NCBI RefSeq assembly: GCF_001542415.1
Contig: NZ_LNCU01000114.1
Coordinates: 33,177 to 81,928 of the forward strand
Length of the DNA stretch: 48,752 bases
DNA from: Bradyrhizobium macuxiense
GTDB taxonomy: Bacteria > Pseudomonadota > Alphaproteobacteria > Rhizobiales > Xanthobacteraceae
Direction of reading: 5' to 3'
Shown here: positions 7,993 to 16,362 of the stretch, one piece after another
Layout: each line of letters starts with the position of its first letter
Numbering within the stretch: the first letter of the stretch is position 1
Position numbers and translations under genes: made by a program
Notes under the pieces: model-generated
What the model saw: only the letters and a program-made list of their open reading frames with translations
The model's database searches: none
What the model was told of the DNA's origin: nothing

Positions 7993-8283
7993 CTAGACCA
8001 GGCCCTGCTCGGGGCGTTGCATCCGGTCGAATTCAAAGGTCACGCCGAGCCGGCGTTCGAGACGCCAGGCGACAACGCAGCGTCTCCGGATCGGCTCGCT
8101 TTCGATCTCGAGATTAAACGCGAACGGAATCGGCGCGTCGTTCTCGACGGCGAGTCCCGCGCCCCCGGTCGAGATGTTGAGCACGAGACATCCGATCTCG
8201 GTATCGCGGAAGAAGATCGTTCCGCGCTTCATCAGGACGGTTCGCTGGCTGTCGGTTTTGTACCGCTTCAAAGTTGCGTTCAC
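7993..8283 (-). CDS. PilZ-domain protein
   Basis: The 96-residue product matches a stand-alone PilZ domain. The diagnostic NISTGGAGL segment corresponds to the D/N-x-S-x-x-G motif of c-di-GMP binding, and the protein ends in the usual strand pattern WRLERRLGVTFEF. The N-terminal arginine motif is not canonical RxxxR (QRTVLMKR), so c-di-GMP binding is plausible but unproven. It lies just downstream of the TadE/TadG-like genes on the same strand, 40 bases after tadG. This fits a link between c-di-GMP and surface attachment, although it may be chance. Confidence 0.82.
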   Translation of the reverse strand: MNATLKRYKTDSQRTVLMKRGTIFFRDTEIGCLVLNISTGGAGLAVENDAPIPFAFNLEIESEPIRRRCVVAWRLERRLGVTFEFDRMQRPEQGLV

Positions 8284-8323
8284 AGCAATCTCCTGCCCCG
8301 TTGTCGGCCTGTCGCGATCGCCG

Positions 8324-9988
8324 CTAGTTGACCAGCACCGCGCCGTCGCAACGGATCCCCATGACCCACAGATCGACCGAACCGATCTTCACGCCGAGCG
8401 TTGCAAGCACCGATGCCAGCACCTGGTCGACCGGGTTGGTGACGCCGTTCAGAATGCCGGCGACCGTCGCGCCGACGCCGGGAATGGAAAGCCCATTGAC
8501 GTTCAGCGTCAGATTGCCCAGCAGGCTCGACGTCAGTGACGAGGTGAAATTGGTCGTCGTCACGTTCTTCGTGTTCAGCGACTGAATGTCGCTGTAGCTG
8601 AACGTCACGTTCGTCGGCGTGGTGTTGCCCATATAAGCGTTGGCCCGGCCTGTCACGGTGACGGGAAGTGGCGCAAGATTGACCAGCGTTGCCGCCGGCG
8701 GGTTCGGCTGGCTGGTGAAATTCGTCATGTCGGCGGCGGTGACGCCGCCGATCCACGCATTGACGATCCCGGGCGTCGCGCCCAGCGTGACCTGCGACGT
8801 GTTGATGTTCGGATAGCCGCAGGACACCGCATTGAGCGTCGCCGTGCCCGCAGCGACCTCGACATAGATCGGCAGGTTGACGGCAGGGACACTGCCGCTG
8901 CCGAGCACCTGGATCGACGCGAGGATTCTGGTCTGGGCCGTGTGGACGCTCGCGCCCTGGGTGCCGAGCGATACCCAACCCGATCCGACCGGCCGTTCGC
9001 CGACGGTAGCGAGCACGGTCACGTTGGCGATGCCGGGCAAGCCGAGATTGACCGTGGTCGCGATCTGGTTCGTGCCGTTGGCGATCTGCGCGACCGTGGA
9101 CAGCAGGTCGAATAGCGTAACGGTGGCGCTCAGCTTCGGCTTCTGCCCGACCGTGAGGTTGGCAAAGGGGCCGAGGTCGATCAGTGAGCCGGGGGTGATC
9201 TTGGTCGTGAGGCCGCTCACGGCCTGGGAGACCGTCGACAGTGCTGTCGTCGCGGAGTTCGCGCCGTTGGTGCTCTGCTGCGCGGCCAGTGCGGCCGCGA
9301 TGATGTCGGGAAGCTTGATGTTGCTGGTCAGCAGGGTGTTGTAGGTCACGCCGGTCAAATTGACCCGCGTCGCCAGCGCCGAGAGGAGATCCAGCGCGTC
9401 GACCTTGGCGCCTAGCAGGGCATTATAGTCCATCACCGAGAGCGACAGCGTCGTGCCGAGCATGCTGCCGAGCATTGCGTTGAGCAGGCCGCCATTGAGC
9501 GAGAGCAGCCGCGACCCGATCGCGAACGATGCCATTTCCGTCGACGCCGCGGTGGCCGTCGTCCGGATGGTGAAGCTGCTTTGGCCGGTCAGATAACGCG
9601 CGAAATAGAGCGACGTCTGCGTATTCAGCGTGACCCGTGCGGCGTTGGCGGTGCCGACTGCCGGCGTCACGAACCGGGATTGCGGCGCGACGGCGCTGTT
9701 CGCCGTGTATGTTCCGGTCTCGACCTTGACCAGCGCGCTGGCTGGATAGTTGTTCTGCGTGACGGTTGCCGTCGCGGCATTGACTGCATTGTTGAGGTTG
9801 CTGGCGGCGATGATCGCGGCGAGGTCCGCCGTGCTCTGCGTCTTTCGCCGGTCGGTGAAGATCGTGCCGAGATCGATTGCAAGTCCGGCACAGCCGACGA
9901 CGAGGGTCATCAGACCCGCGCTCATCATCGCGAAGTTGCCGCGACGATCGGCGCGGAAACGCCGCAACAGCATCAGCATCGCGGACAT
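8324..9988 (-). CDS. TadG-like protein, TadE/G N-terminal domain
   Basis: The 554-residue product begins with a basic, Arg-rich segment, one membrane helix (about residues 19-45, FAMMSAGLMTLVVGC) and the DRRKTQSTADLAAIIAA stretch typical of TadG and related proteins. The rest is extracytoplasmic, rich in Thr, Asn, Ala and Val with repeated short strands. The MIDAS motif (D-x-S-x-S) of a von Willebrand A domain, common in TadG, is not seen. It starts 1 base after the tadE-like stop, so the two are translated from one message. No Flp pilin, TadA ATPase or RcpA secretin is encoded nearby, so any pilus parts must lie elsewhere. Confidence 0.85.
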   Translation of the reverse strand: MSAMLMLLRRFRADRRGNFAMMSAGLMTLVVGCAGLAIDLGTIFTDRRKTQSTADLAAIIAASNLNNAVNAATATVTQNNYPASALVKVETGTYTANSAVAPQSRFVTPAVGTANAARVTLNTQTSLYFARYLTGQSSFTIRTTATAASTEMASFAIGSRLLSLNGGLLNAMLGSMLGTTLSLSVMDYNALLGAKVDALDLLSALATRVNLTGVTYNTLLTSNIKLPDIIAAALAAQQSTNGANSATTALSTVSQAVSGLTTKITPGSLIDLGPFANLTVGQKPKLSATVTLFDLLSTVAQIANGTNQIATTVNLGLPGIANVTVLATVGERPVGSGWVSLGTQGASVHTAQTRILASIQVLGSGSVPAVNLPIYVEVAAGTATLNAVSCGYPNINTSQVTLGATPGIVNAWIGGVTAADMTNFTSQPNPPAATLVNLAPLPVTVTGRANAYMGNTTPTNVTFSYSDIQSLNTKNVTTTNFTSSLTSSLLGNLTLNVNGLSIPGVGATVAGILNGVTNPVDQVLASVLATLGVKIGSVDLWVMGIRCDGAVLVN

Positions 9989-9989
9989 T

Positions 9990-10403
9990 CTAGAACCCTC
10001 CGTACTGGATCGCCGCCGAGCGGACGATCGTGGCCGACGGCGCGGGCACGAAGGGGAGCTTGTAGATGAAGTTGCCAGCCGCGTTGTAGTTCACCGTCAC
10101 GACGTAGACGTTTGCGTTAGACGGTGACGACGCAGCGCTGACCGAGAGATTGCCGGGAACCAGCAGGGGATAGGTCGAGGCATTCGCCGCGACGTAGTTT
10201 GTCGCCAGGCTGTTGCGCTCGCTGTCGGTCATTCCGGCAATCGACGAGCGTGCCGCCTCGGCGGCGAGTTGCTGAACGCCGTGCACCATCGCCAGATATG
10301 AGCCGAACACGACGATGCCGAATATGAAGGCGAGAAACAGCGGCAACAGCAGAGCAAACTCGACGGCTGATGCGCCGCTTCGGCAGCGGAAAAACCCGAA
10401 CAT
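9990..10403 (-). CDS. TadE-like pseudopilin protein
   Basis: The 137-residue product has the classic TadE arrangement: a short basic leader (FFRCRSGASAVEF) followed at once by one hydrophobic helix (about 13-38), with the conserved glutamate E15 expected for prepilin peptidase substrates. The remainder is a small extracytoplasmic domain. TadE proteins act in Flp-type pilus assembly or related surface structures. The gene heads an operon with the tadG-like gene. Its ribosome-binding site GAGG, 6 bases before the ATG, is buried in a strong hairpin (10410-10444), which suggests translational control. Confidence 0.88.
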   Translation of the reverse strand: MFGFFRCRSGASAVEFALLLPLFLAFIFGIVVFGSYLAMVHGVQQLAAEAARSSIAGMTDSERNSLATNYVAANASTYPLLVPGNLSVSAASSPSNANVYVVTVNYNAAGNFIYKLPFVPAPSATIVRSAAIQYGGF

Positions 10404-10409
10404 GGCAAA

Positions 10410-10444
10410 CCTCGCAACGCGAACTGTTTCGCATCGTTGCGAGG
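10410..10444 (-). promoter_or_regulatory. Hairpin burying the tadE ribosome-binding site
   Basis: In the minus-strand transcript the arms CCTCGCAACG and CGTTGCGAGG are perfectly complementary over 10 bases. An inner stem GCGAA/TTCGC, sharing one base with the outer arm, extends it. The 3' arm contains the GAGG that serves as the tadE ribosome-binding site, 6 bases before the ATG. Such a fold would block translation unless melted or remodelled. Confidence 0.6.
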
Positions 10445-10778
10445 CTTTGATTAAGGAAAACTATGAGAACGCTTCAGCGAATCAGTGACAGCAATCCGCG
10501 CAAATAGCCGCACTACCCTTTATGGGCTGCCCGGTGCGTTATGGGGCGATCAAAAAAATTGATGCGCACCCGGAGAAACCCGGGGGGAGATGCAGCGCAC
10601 AGCAGCAAATGCGGCCGTTCGATACCGTAGCACTACGTGGTAATGCACGTAACGATGCATATGATGGGATATCGCTGCAAATTGAAGCTAAACCAAAGTG
10701 CAACCAAATGTTAGTATAGCTCAATCACATAATGTGGAGATCGTTATTGCGTCCCGTGCTGAGATTGGAGGGCTCGCG
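10445..10778. promoter_or_regulatory. Divergent region between tadE-like and lysR genes
   Basis: The spacer between the two starts (10404-10778) is 375 bases. Beyond the tadE hairpin it holds TACGTG (10634-10639) facing CACGTA (10646-10651), a perfect 6-base inverted repeat with a 6-base gap, and a small CCCGG/CCGGG hairpin at 10569-10584. The first could be a binding site of the adjacent LysR-type regulator, although the typical T-N11-A motif is not obvious. I see no small gene here. Confidence 0.4.
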
Positions 10779-11666
10779 ATGCACAGACCACGTCAATACT
10801 TGAATATTCCTACCGAGATCGTTCGCACCGTCGTTGCCATTTCTGAAACGGGAAGTTTATCGAAGGCCGGTGAGCGTCTCGGACTGAGTCAGCCGGCGAT
10901 AAGCTCGCAGGTGAAGCGCCTGCAAAGCCTGGTTGGTGGTGCGCTCTTCGTCAGAACGGCGAACGGGACAACGACGACCGAACTCGGCAAGGTCGCCGTG
11001 CAGCAGGCAAGGCGTATCCTCGAAGCGAATGACCAACTGCTGCGGCTCGGCGGCAACAATGAGGGCCCGCAGCCCTTACGGCTCGGCATGAGCACGATGC
11101 TCGCGGAAGAATTCCTCAAGCTCCAGCCGGTCGATGCGCTCGCCGATATCATGGTTCACGTCGACATGTCGCCGGCGATCATCAGGGGACTGATCGACGG
11201 CTACGTCGATATTGCCTTTGTCTACGGTAATCCCTCGCTGGAAGCCGAAGACGAAGTCACGATAGCGAGCGAGGCCGAAGAGCGTTCGGTGTGGGTGCGG
11301 TCACGGGATTTCGTCTTGCGACCGGGTGCGCCGATCCCGATCCTGGCGTGGCCTGGTGACGACTGGATGATGCGCACGCTCACCAAGCACAACATCTCGT
11401 ACAAGATCGTGTTCAGAAGTCCGAACCATCAGTTGCGGCTCGAGGCTGCGCGGGCAGGTTACGGCCTCACCGCATGCCCCGAGCGAATGATCCCGCCGTT
11501 CCTCGTTTCGGCGAAGGATTATTATCTGCCGGAACTGCCGGTTCGGAAGCGATTGTTGTGTGTGCGCCCTGGCCTCGAAGGAAGCCGTGCGACCGCGCTG
11601 GTGCAGCGGCTGTCCAGCCTGTTCTTCAACGGCACGAAGACGATACGCCAGGTGAGCAACGTGTAG
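10779..11666 (+). CDS. LysR-family transcriptional regulator
   Basis: The 295-residue product has a LysR winged helix at residues 14-72 (SETGSLSKAGERLGLSQPAISSQVKRLQ) and a C-terminal periplasmic-binding-protein-like effector domain. The ATG at 10779 has GGAGGG at 10766-10771, and upstream in-frame starts lack such a site. It is divergent from the TadE/TadG-like operon, so those genes are its most likely targets after itself. The effector is unknown. Confidence 0.9.
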   Translation: MHRPRQYLNIPTEIVRTVVAISETGSLSKAGERLGLSQPAISSQVKRLQSLVGGALFVRTANGTTTTELGKVAVQQARRILEANDQLLRLGGNNEGPQPLRLGMSTMLAEEFLKLQPVDALADIMVHVDMSPAIIRGLIDGYVDIAFVYGNPSLEAEDEVTIASEAEERSVWVRSRDFVLRPGAPIPILAWPGDDWMMRTLTKHNISYKIVFRSPNHQLRLEAARAGYGLTACPERMIPPFLVSAKDYYLPELPVRKRLLCVRPGLEGSRATALVQRLSSLFFNGTKTIRQVSNV

Positions 11667-11671
11667 TTCGG

Positions 11672-11700
11672 CCGGTCTCGCCGTGCCGTGACGGCGCCGG
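11672..11700. terminator. Candidate bidirectional terminator hairpin
   Basis: CGCCGT (11679-11684) pairs with ACGGCG (11691-11696), flanked by CCGG (11672-11675) and CCGG (11697-11700). The stem lies between the convergent lysR and slyX stops and could end both transcripts. There is no T-tract, so this is tentative. Confidence 0.35.
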
Positions 11701-11916
11701 TCAATAGTGCGGCGGTCTCTCGTTGGCGGGCCCCGGCGTACTGCGCTCGGCTTCCTGCAGCCGGTCGCGGAGCTCGGCGATCTGACGCGTCAGCGCGTCG
11801 ATCTGCTTCCACTGTGCCGTGATGGTCTGGTTCAGTGTCTCGATGGTCTCGTCCTGGTAGGTCAGCCGGACCTCCAGCGCATCGATCCGGGCGCCCAGTT
11901 TCGCGGTGTCAGTCAT
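11701..11916 (-). CDS. slyX: SlyX-family protein
   Basis: The 71-residue product is a typical SlyX: an amphipathic, heptad-rich coiled coil over about residues 8-55 (IDALEVRLTYQDETIETLNQ and onward), then a proline-rich tail ending PPHY. The PPHY end is a common SlyX feature. Function is unknown. It overlaps the end of trhO by 8 bases, so the two are co-translated. Confidence 0.88.
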   Translation of the reverse strand: MTDTAKLGARIDALEVRLTYQDETIETLNQTITAQWKQIDALTRQIAELRDRLQEAERSTPGPANERPPHY

Positions 11917-12661
11917 GGGGCGCGCTTTCGGATGTGCGCTCGCGCAAGCCGTGGCCGAGCGCGACGCGTTCGTCGAACACGAAGCATTCGCCGCGCCAGC
12001 GGCTCTCCCGCTCCGGCGTTTCCTCGAGATATTTCAGAATGCCGCCCTTGAGGTGATAGACCTCGGCAAAGCCGCGCGCGAGCAGATAGGCGCTGGCCTT
12101 CTCGCAACGGATGCCGCCGGTGCAGAACATCGCGATCTTGCGATGCCTTGCCGGATCAAGGTGACGCGCCGCAAATTCCTTGAATTGTCCGAAGCTGGCG
12201 ATCTCGGGATCGAGCGCACCTTCGAAGGTGCCTATCGCGACCTCGAAAGCGTTGCGGGTGTCGAGCACCAGCATGTCGGGAGAGGCGATCAGCGCGTTCC
12301 AGTCGGCGGCGTCGACATAGGTGCCGACCCGCCGTGTCGGGTCGACCGTAGTGTCGCCGAGCGTCACGATCTCCTTCTTCAACCGCACCTTCAGCCGCTG
12401 GAACGGCATCTGTGCCGCTTCCGAGAATTTCAGTTCGAGATTGTCGAGGCGGCCGTCGAACAACGCCCCGTGCCGCAACTCCGCGACAAGGGCATCGATG
12501 GCATCAGCCGTGCCGGCAATGGTGCCGTTGATGCCCTCATGTGCCAGCAGCACGCTGCCTTTGAGACCAAGTTCGGCGCAGAGCGCGCGCAGGGGCTCGC
12601 GCAGTGCCCGGAAGTCCGGCAATGCGGCGAATTGGTAGAAGGCGGCGACCTTGAGGAGCAT
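11909..12661 (-). CDS. trhO: tRNA uridine(34) hydroxylase, rhodanese-like
   Basis: TrhO (YceA) hydroxylates uridine 34 of certain tRNAs, giving 5-hydroxyuridine at the wobble base. The 250-residue product has the N-terminal acylphosphatase-like part (VLLAHEGINGTIAG, 38-50) and a rhodanese domain with catalytic C180 in the loop CTGGIRCEK. The length is within the family range, slightly short at the C-terminus. It is first of a two-gene unit with slyX, which overlaps its end. Confidence 0.9.
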   Translation of the reverse strand: MLLKVAAFYQFAALPDFRALREPLRALCAELGLKGSVLLAHEGINGTIAGTADAIDALVAELRHGALFDGRLDNLELKFSEAAQMPFQRLKVRLKKEIVTLGDTTVDPTRRVGTYVDAADWNALIASPDMLVLDTRNAFEVAIGTFEGALDPEIASFGQFKEFAARHLDPARHRKIAMFCTGGIRCEKASAYLLARGFAEVYHLKGGILKYLEETPERESRWRGECFVFDERVALGHGLRERTSESAPHD

Positions 12662-12829
12662 GGCGGCGGTTTATCAGGCTGGCCAAGCCGGCGAAACCCC
12701 GCAAAGCCATGCGTTATCGTGATAATTCCTCTGGCATACCAGGCATTGCCCTGCCGGGGATGAATGTGCGATGTACTCCGCGTCCGCCGCGGCGGTATCA
12801 GAAGATCACGATCAAGCGAGCTCCCCGTT

Positions 12830-14416
12830 ATGAGGAATTTCCATTTCGCCGGCCGTTCCACGGTTCGTGCCCAGAACGCGATGGTGGCGACGTCGCATCC
12901 GGAGGCGGCGCTTGCGGCCATCGAGATCATGCGCGAGGGCGGCACGGCCGCGGACGCCGCGGTTGCGGCCTGCGCGCTGCTCGGCGTCATCGAACCGCAA
13001 TCGACCGGCATCGGCGGCGATTGCTTCGCGTTGGTCCAGCCGCGCGGCGAGGGCAAGATCGTTGCCTATAACGGCTCCGGCCGCGCGCCGATGGCGGCGA
13101 ATGTCGACTGGTATCTCGAGCGCAAGATCCATTCGGTGCCGTTGACCTCCGCGCATGCGGTCAGCATTCCCGGCGCCGTCGATGCCTGGGACGTGATTCT
13201 CAGGGATCACGGCAAGTTCGGTTTCGACCGGCTGCTGCAGCCGGCGATCAAGGCCGCCGAAGAGGGCTACGTCGTCGCGCCGCGCATCGCCTTCGACTGG
13301 AAGAACCAGTTCGAGAAGCTGAAGAACGGCACCAACACCGAGCGCTACCTATTGCCGCACGGCAAGCCCGCGGTGGCCGGCGACGTGATCCGCCAGCCGG
13401 AGCTCGGCAAGACGCTGCGCGCGATCGCGCAAAAGGGCCGCGACGCCTTCTATAGCGGCGAGATCGCGGCCGACATGGTTGACACGCTGCGCGGGATCGG
13501 TGGCCTGCACACGCTGGAGGATTTCGCCGCGCACTCGACCGAGACGACGTCGCCGATCGGCACGATGTACAAGGGTTACGACGTCTGGCAGTGCCCGCCG
13601 AACGGTCCGGGCATCACCATGCTGGTGATGCTGAACATCCTCTCGCGTTTCGATCTCACCAGGTTCAAGCCGCTGAGCATCGAGCGCTTCCATCTCGAAG
13701 CGGAAGCCGCGCGCATCGCCTACATGATGCGCGAGCAGCATATCGCCGATCCCCAGCACGTTCATGTCGACGTCGCCGGCATCCTGGCTAGGGAATTCGC
13801 CGACGAGCACATCAAGAACATCCGGATGGACCGGTTACTCGACCTGCCCAACGTCGCGCCGCCGATGAACCCGTCGACGGTCTACATCACCGTGGTCGAT
13901 AAGGACCGCAACGTCTGCTCCTTCATCAACTCGATCGCGCACTCCTTCGGGTCGGCGATCGTCTCTGATAAGACCGGCGTCCTGCTGCAGAACCGCGCCG
14001 GTGGCTTCCGCATCCAGCCCGGCCATCCCAACTGCATCGCGCCGGGCAAGCGTCCGCTGCACACCATCATCCCGTCGCTCGCGACGAAGAACGGCCGTGC
14101 CGTGATGCCGTTCGGCGTGATGGGCGGGCAGTACCAGCCGGTTGGTCAGACCCGCGTTTTGACCAACATCCTCGACTATGGCTGCGACGTGCAGGAGGCG
14201 ATCGACATGCCGCGCGGCCTGCATTACGAGGGCGTCTACCAGCTCGAGGACAGCGTGCCGGCGGAGATTGTCGAGGGGTTGAAGACAATCGGTCACAAGA
14301 CCACCAGCGTAGTGGCCCCGCTCGGCGGCGGCCAGGCGATCTGGATCGATTGGGACAAGGGCACGCTGACCGGCGGCTCCGACCCGCGCAAGGACGGCTG
14401 CGCGCTCGGCTACTGA
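12830..14416 (+). CDS. Gamma-glutamyltransferase-family Ntn hydrolase
   Basis: The 528-residue product spans the whole gamma-glutamyltransferase fold. The N-terminal half has GGTAADAAVAA and TGIGGD. The predicted autocleavage nucleophile is T350 in NPSTVYITVVD, which lines up with the TTHYSV motif of classic enzymes though with altered neighbours. The glycine pair of the oxyanion pocket appears in GVMGGQYQPVG. No signal peptide is visible, unlike the periplasmic E. coli enzyme. A cytoplasmic gamma-glutamyl hydrolase, or an acylase of the same family, is as likely as a transferase. The ATG at 12830 is chosen because the domain begins there. FKBP and hydroxyacid dehydrogenase genes follow closely. 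Confidence 0.88.
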   Translation: MRNFHFAGRSTVRAQNAMVATSHPEAALAAIEIMREGGTAADAAVAACALLGVIEPQSTGIGGDCFALVQPRGEGKIVAYNGSGRAPMAANVDWYLERKIHSVPLTSAHAVSIPGAVDAWDVILRDHGKFGFDRLLQPAIKAAEEGYVVAPRIAFDWKNQFEKLKNGTNTERYLLPHGKPAVAGDVIRQPELGKTLRAIAQKGRDAFYSGEIAADMVDTLRGIGGLHTLEDFAAHSTETTSPIGTMYKGYDVWQCPPNGPGITMLVMLNILSRFDLTRFKPLSIERFHLEAEAARIAYMMREQHIADPQHVHVDVAGILAREFADEHIKNIRMDRLLDLPNVAPPMNPSTVYITVVDKDRNVCSFINSIAHSFGSAIVSDKTGVLLQNRAGGFRIQPGHPNCIAPGKRPLHTIIPSLATKNGRAVMPFGVMGGQYQPVGQTRVLTNILDYGCDVQEAIDMPRGLHYEGVYQLEDSVPAEIVEGLKTIGHKTTSVVAPLGGGQAIWIDWDKGTLTGGSDPRKDGCALGY

Positions 14417-14448
14417 CCGGCTACCGTCAAACAAGCAGAGGGATTCAG

Positions 14449-14907
14449 ATGCGATCGTCACGACGCACCATCATCAGGACCGCATTCGCAGCCGCGGCTG
14501 CGGCGATCTCCACGCCCGTTGTCATCAGCACGGCAGCGGCCCAAACTGCAGGAAAGCCCATGACCACGCCCTCAGGCCTCCAGATCATCGACAGCAAGGT
14601 CGGCACCGGCGCCTCGCCGAAGCCCGGCCAGATCTGCGTCATGCACTACACCGGCTGGCTCTACGAGAACGGCCAGAAGGGCAAGAAATTCGACTCCTCG
14701 GTCGACCGCAACGAGCCGTTCGAGTTTCCGATCGGCCAGGGCCGCGTGATCAAGGGCTGGGACGAGGGCGTCGCCACCATGAAGGTGGGCGGCAAGCGCA
14801 CGCTGATCATCCCGCCCAGTCTCGGCTACGGCGCCCGCGGCGCCGGCGGTGTCATCCCGCCGAATGCGACGCTGATGTTCGATGTCGAACTGCTGGGTGT
14901 GAAATAG
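14449..14907 (+). CDS. Periplasmic FKBP-type peptidyl-prolyl isomerase
   Basis: The 152-residue product has a twin-arginine-containing signal (MRSSRRTIIRTAFAAAAAAI), a likely cut after AAAQ near residue 31, then one FKBP domain with KFDSS, FEFPIGQGRVIKGWDEG and the conserved PPSLGYG. It is predicted to speed proline isomerisation of exported proteins. It starts 32 bases after the gamma-glutamyltransferase-like gene, with AGAGGG as ribosome-binding site. Confidence 0.92.
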   Translation: MRSSRRTIIRTAFAAAAAAISTPVVISTAAAQTAGKPMTTPSGLQIIDSKVGTGASPKPGQICVMHYTGWLYENGQKGKKFDSSVDRNEPFEFPIGQGRVIKGWDEGVATMKVGGKRTLIIPPSLGYGARGAGGVIPPNATLMFDVELLGVK

Positions 14908-14935
14908 CCGGCATGCGACAACAGGAGGCGCAGCC

Positions 14936-15943
14936 GTGAAGATCTCGATTCTCGACGATTATTTCGACACGGTGCGCACCCTGGATTGTTTCCGCAAGCT
15001 CGACGGCCACGACGTCAAGATCTGGAACGATCACGTCCAGGACGTCGATGCGCTGGCCGAGCGGTTGTGTGACACCGACGTTCTGGTGTTGATCCGCGAG
15101 CGGACGCAGATCCGCACGCCCTTGCTGGAGCGTCTGCCGAGGCTGAAACTGATCAGCCAGCGCAGCGTTTTCCCGCATATCGACATCGAGACCTGCACGC
15201 GACTCGGCATCATCGTCTCGTCGAGCCAGCACGCCGATACGCCGTCCTACGCCACTGCAGAATTCACCTGGGGTTTGATCCTCGCAGCGATGCGCGCGAT
15301 CCCGCAGCAGATGGCCGCGCTGAAGGCCGGCAAGTGGCAGATCGGCGTCGGCCACACCCTGCGCGGCAAGACGCTCGGCATCTACGGCTATGGCCGCATC
15401 GGCGCTGTGGTCGCAGGCTATGGCAAGGCGTTCGGCATGAACGTGCTGGTCTGGGCGCGCGAGGCCGCGCTTGCGCAAGCGCGTGCCGACGGCCACGAGA
15501 CGGCCGCCAGCAAGGCGGATTTCTTCGGGCGATGCGATGTGCTGTCGCTGCATATGCGGCTGGTCGACGCCACCCGCGGCATCGTCAAGGCGGAAGACCT
15601 CGCGCAGATGAAGCCGACGGCGCTGATCGTCAACACCAGCCGCGCGCCGCTGATCGAGCCGGGCGCGCTGGTCAACGCGCTGCGCGCGGGGCGGCCCGGC
15701 ATGGCCGCGATCGACGTCTACGAAAAGGAGCCGCTGCGCGACACGTCCGATCCGCTACTGAACATGGACAACGTGGTCTGCACGCCGCATCTCGGCTACG
15801 TCTCGCGCGACGAGTACGAAATCCAGTTCACCGATATCTTCGATCAGACCGTGGCCTACGCCGCCGGTACGCCGACGAATGTCGTCAATCCAGATGTGCT
15901 GACACATCCGGATGTGCTGGCACGTCCGCGCCCGCGCGGCTGA
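14936..15943 (+). CDS. D-isomer-specific 2-hydroxyacid dehydrogenase
   Basis: The 335-residue product has the NAD-binding GYGRIG (151-156) after GKTLGIY, and the catalytic triad R236 (NTSRAP), E265 (YEKEPL) and H285 (TPHLGY) of the D-2-hydroxyacid dehydrogenase family. It would interconvert a 2-hydroxy acid and a 2-keto acid in the cytosol. The substrate is not evident, and it lacks the extra domains of SerA. The GTG start at 14936 has a strong AGGAGG at 14923-14928. It follows the FKBP gene by 28 bases, so the three genes from 12830 may be one operon. Confidence 0.9.
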   Translation: MKISILDDYFDTVRTLDCFRKLDGHDVKIWNDHVQDVDALAERLCDTDVLVLIRERTQIRTPLLERLPRLKLISQRSVFPHIDIETCTRLGIIVSSSQHADTPSYATAEFTWGLILAAMRAIPQQMAALKAGKWQIGVGHTLRGKTLGIYGYGRIGAVVAGYGKAFGMNVLVWAREAALAQARADGHETAASKADFFGRCDVLSLHMRLVDATRGIVKAEDLAQMKPTALIVNTSRAPLIEPGALVNALRAGRPGMAAIDVYEKEPLRDTSDPLLNMDNVVCTPHLGYVSRDEYEIQFTDIFDQTVAYAAGTPTNVVNPDVLTHPDVLARPRPRG

Positions 15944-15963
15944 CCAGCGTCGCTCATGCTCGA

Positions 15964-15988
15964 ACGGCAGGCCCGATGGGCCGGCCGT
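15964..15988 (+). terminator. Candidate terminator after the dehydrogenase gene
   Basis: GGCCC (15970-15974) pairs with GGGCC (15978-15982) across a GAT loop, and ACGG (15964-15967) with CCGT (15985-15988) around a 2-base internal loop. CTTGTCT follows. It lies between the convergent dehydrogenase and csbD genes. Confidence 0.4.
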
Positions 15989-16000
15989 CTTGTCTATCGT

Positions 16001-16216
16001 TCAGCGAGGCCAGTGGGCCGCTGCGCTCGCCCTGTCGACGGCATGTCGGAGGATCCTCTTGGCGCCGCCGAGCGCCTTCTGTCCCTTGCCCTTGGCTTCC
16101 TGGATCGCGCCTCTGCCCTGCATCGCCAGAGAACCGGTGGCGCGGCCAAGATGCCGCCTCATCCTGCCGATCGCCTCGTTGGCCTTGCCCTTGATCTTGT
16201 CGGTCGAGCTACTCAT
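16001..16216 (-). CDS. CsbD-family stress protein
   Basis: The 71-residue product has the CsbD signature: DKIKGKANEAIGRM followed by Gly- and Lys-rich repeats (GAIQEAKGKGQKALG). CsbD proteins are small, hydrophilic and induced by general stress; their action is unknown. A perfect EcfG-type promoter lies directly upstream (16245-16270), which supports this role here. Confidence 0.88.
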   Translation of the reverse strand: MSSSTDKIKGKANEAIGRMRRHLGRATGSLAMQGRGAIQEAKGKGQKALGGAKRILRHAVDRASAAAHWPR

Positions 16217-16244
16217 GAATTACTCCTTCAAAATACGCTGACGC

Positions 16245-16270
16245 AACGCGCCGGGACATGGCTATGTTCC
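16245..16270 (-). promoter_or_regulatory. EcfG-type general stress promoter of csbD-like gene
   Basis: On the minus strand GGAAC (16270-16266) and CGTT (16248-16245) are separated by exactly 17 bases, matching the EcfG consensus. The -10 element lies 28 bases upstream of the csbD-like start at 16216. Confidence 0.75.
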
Positions 16271-16362
16271 CGATTTGGCGATGTTCCGATTTTGCACTCG
16301 CCTGCGCGCGTGCTTTTCGGTAGCGTTCCACGCACGAAACTTGGCCAACGAAAGCAAGAACG

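Noticed and set aside
10569..10584. CCCGG/CCGGG hairpin followed by a T-run on the minus strand, as a terminator
   Set aside because: No minus-strand gene ends here; the nearest upstream gene on that side runs on the plus strand.
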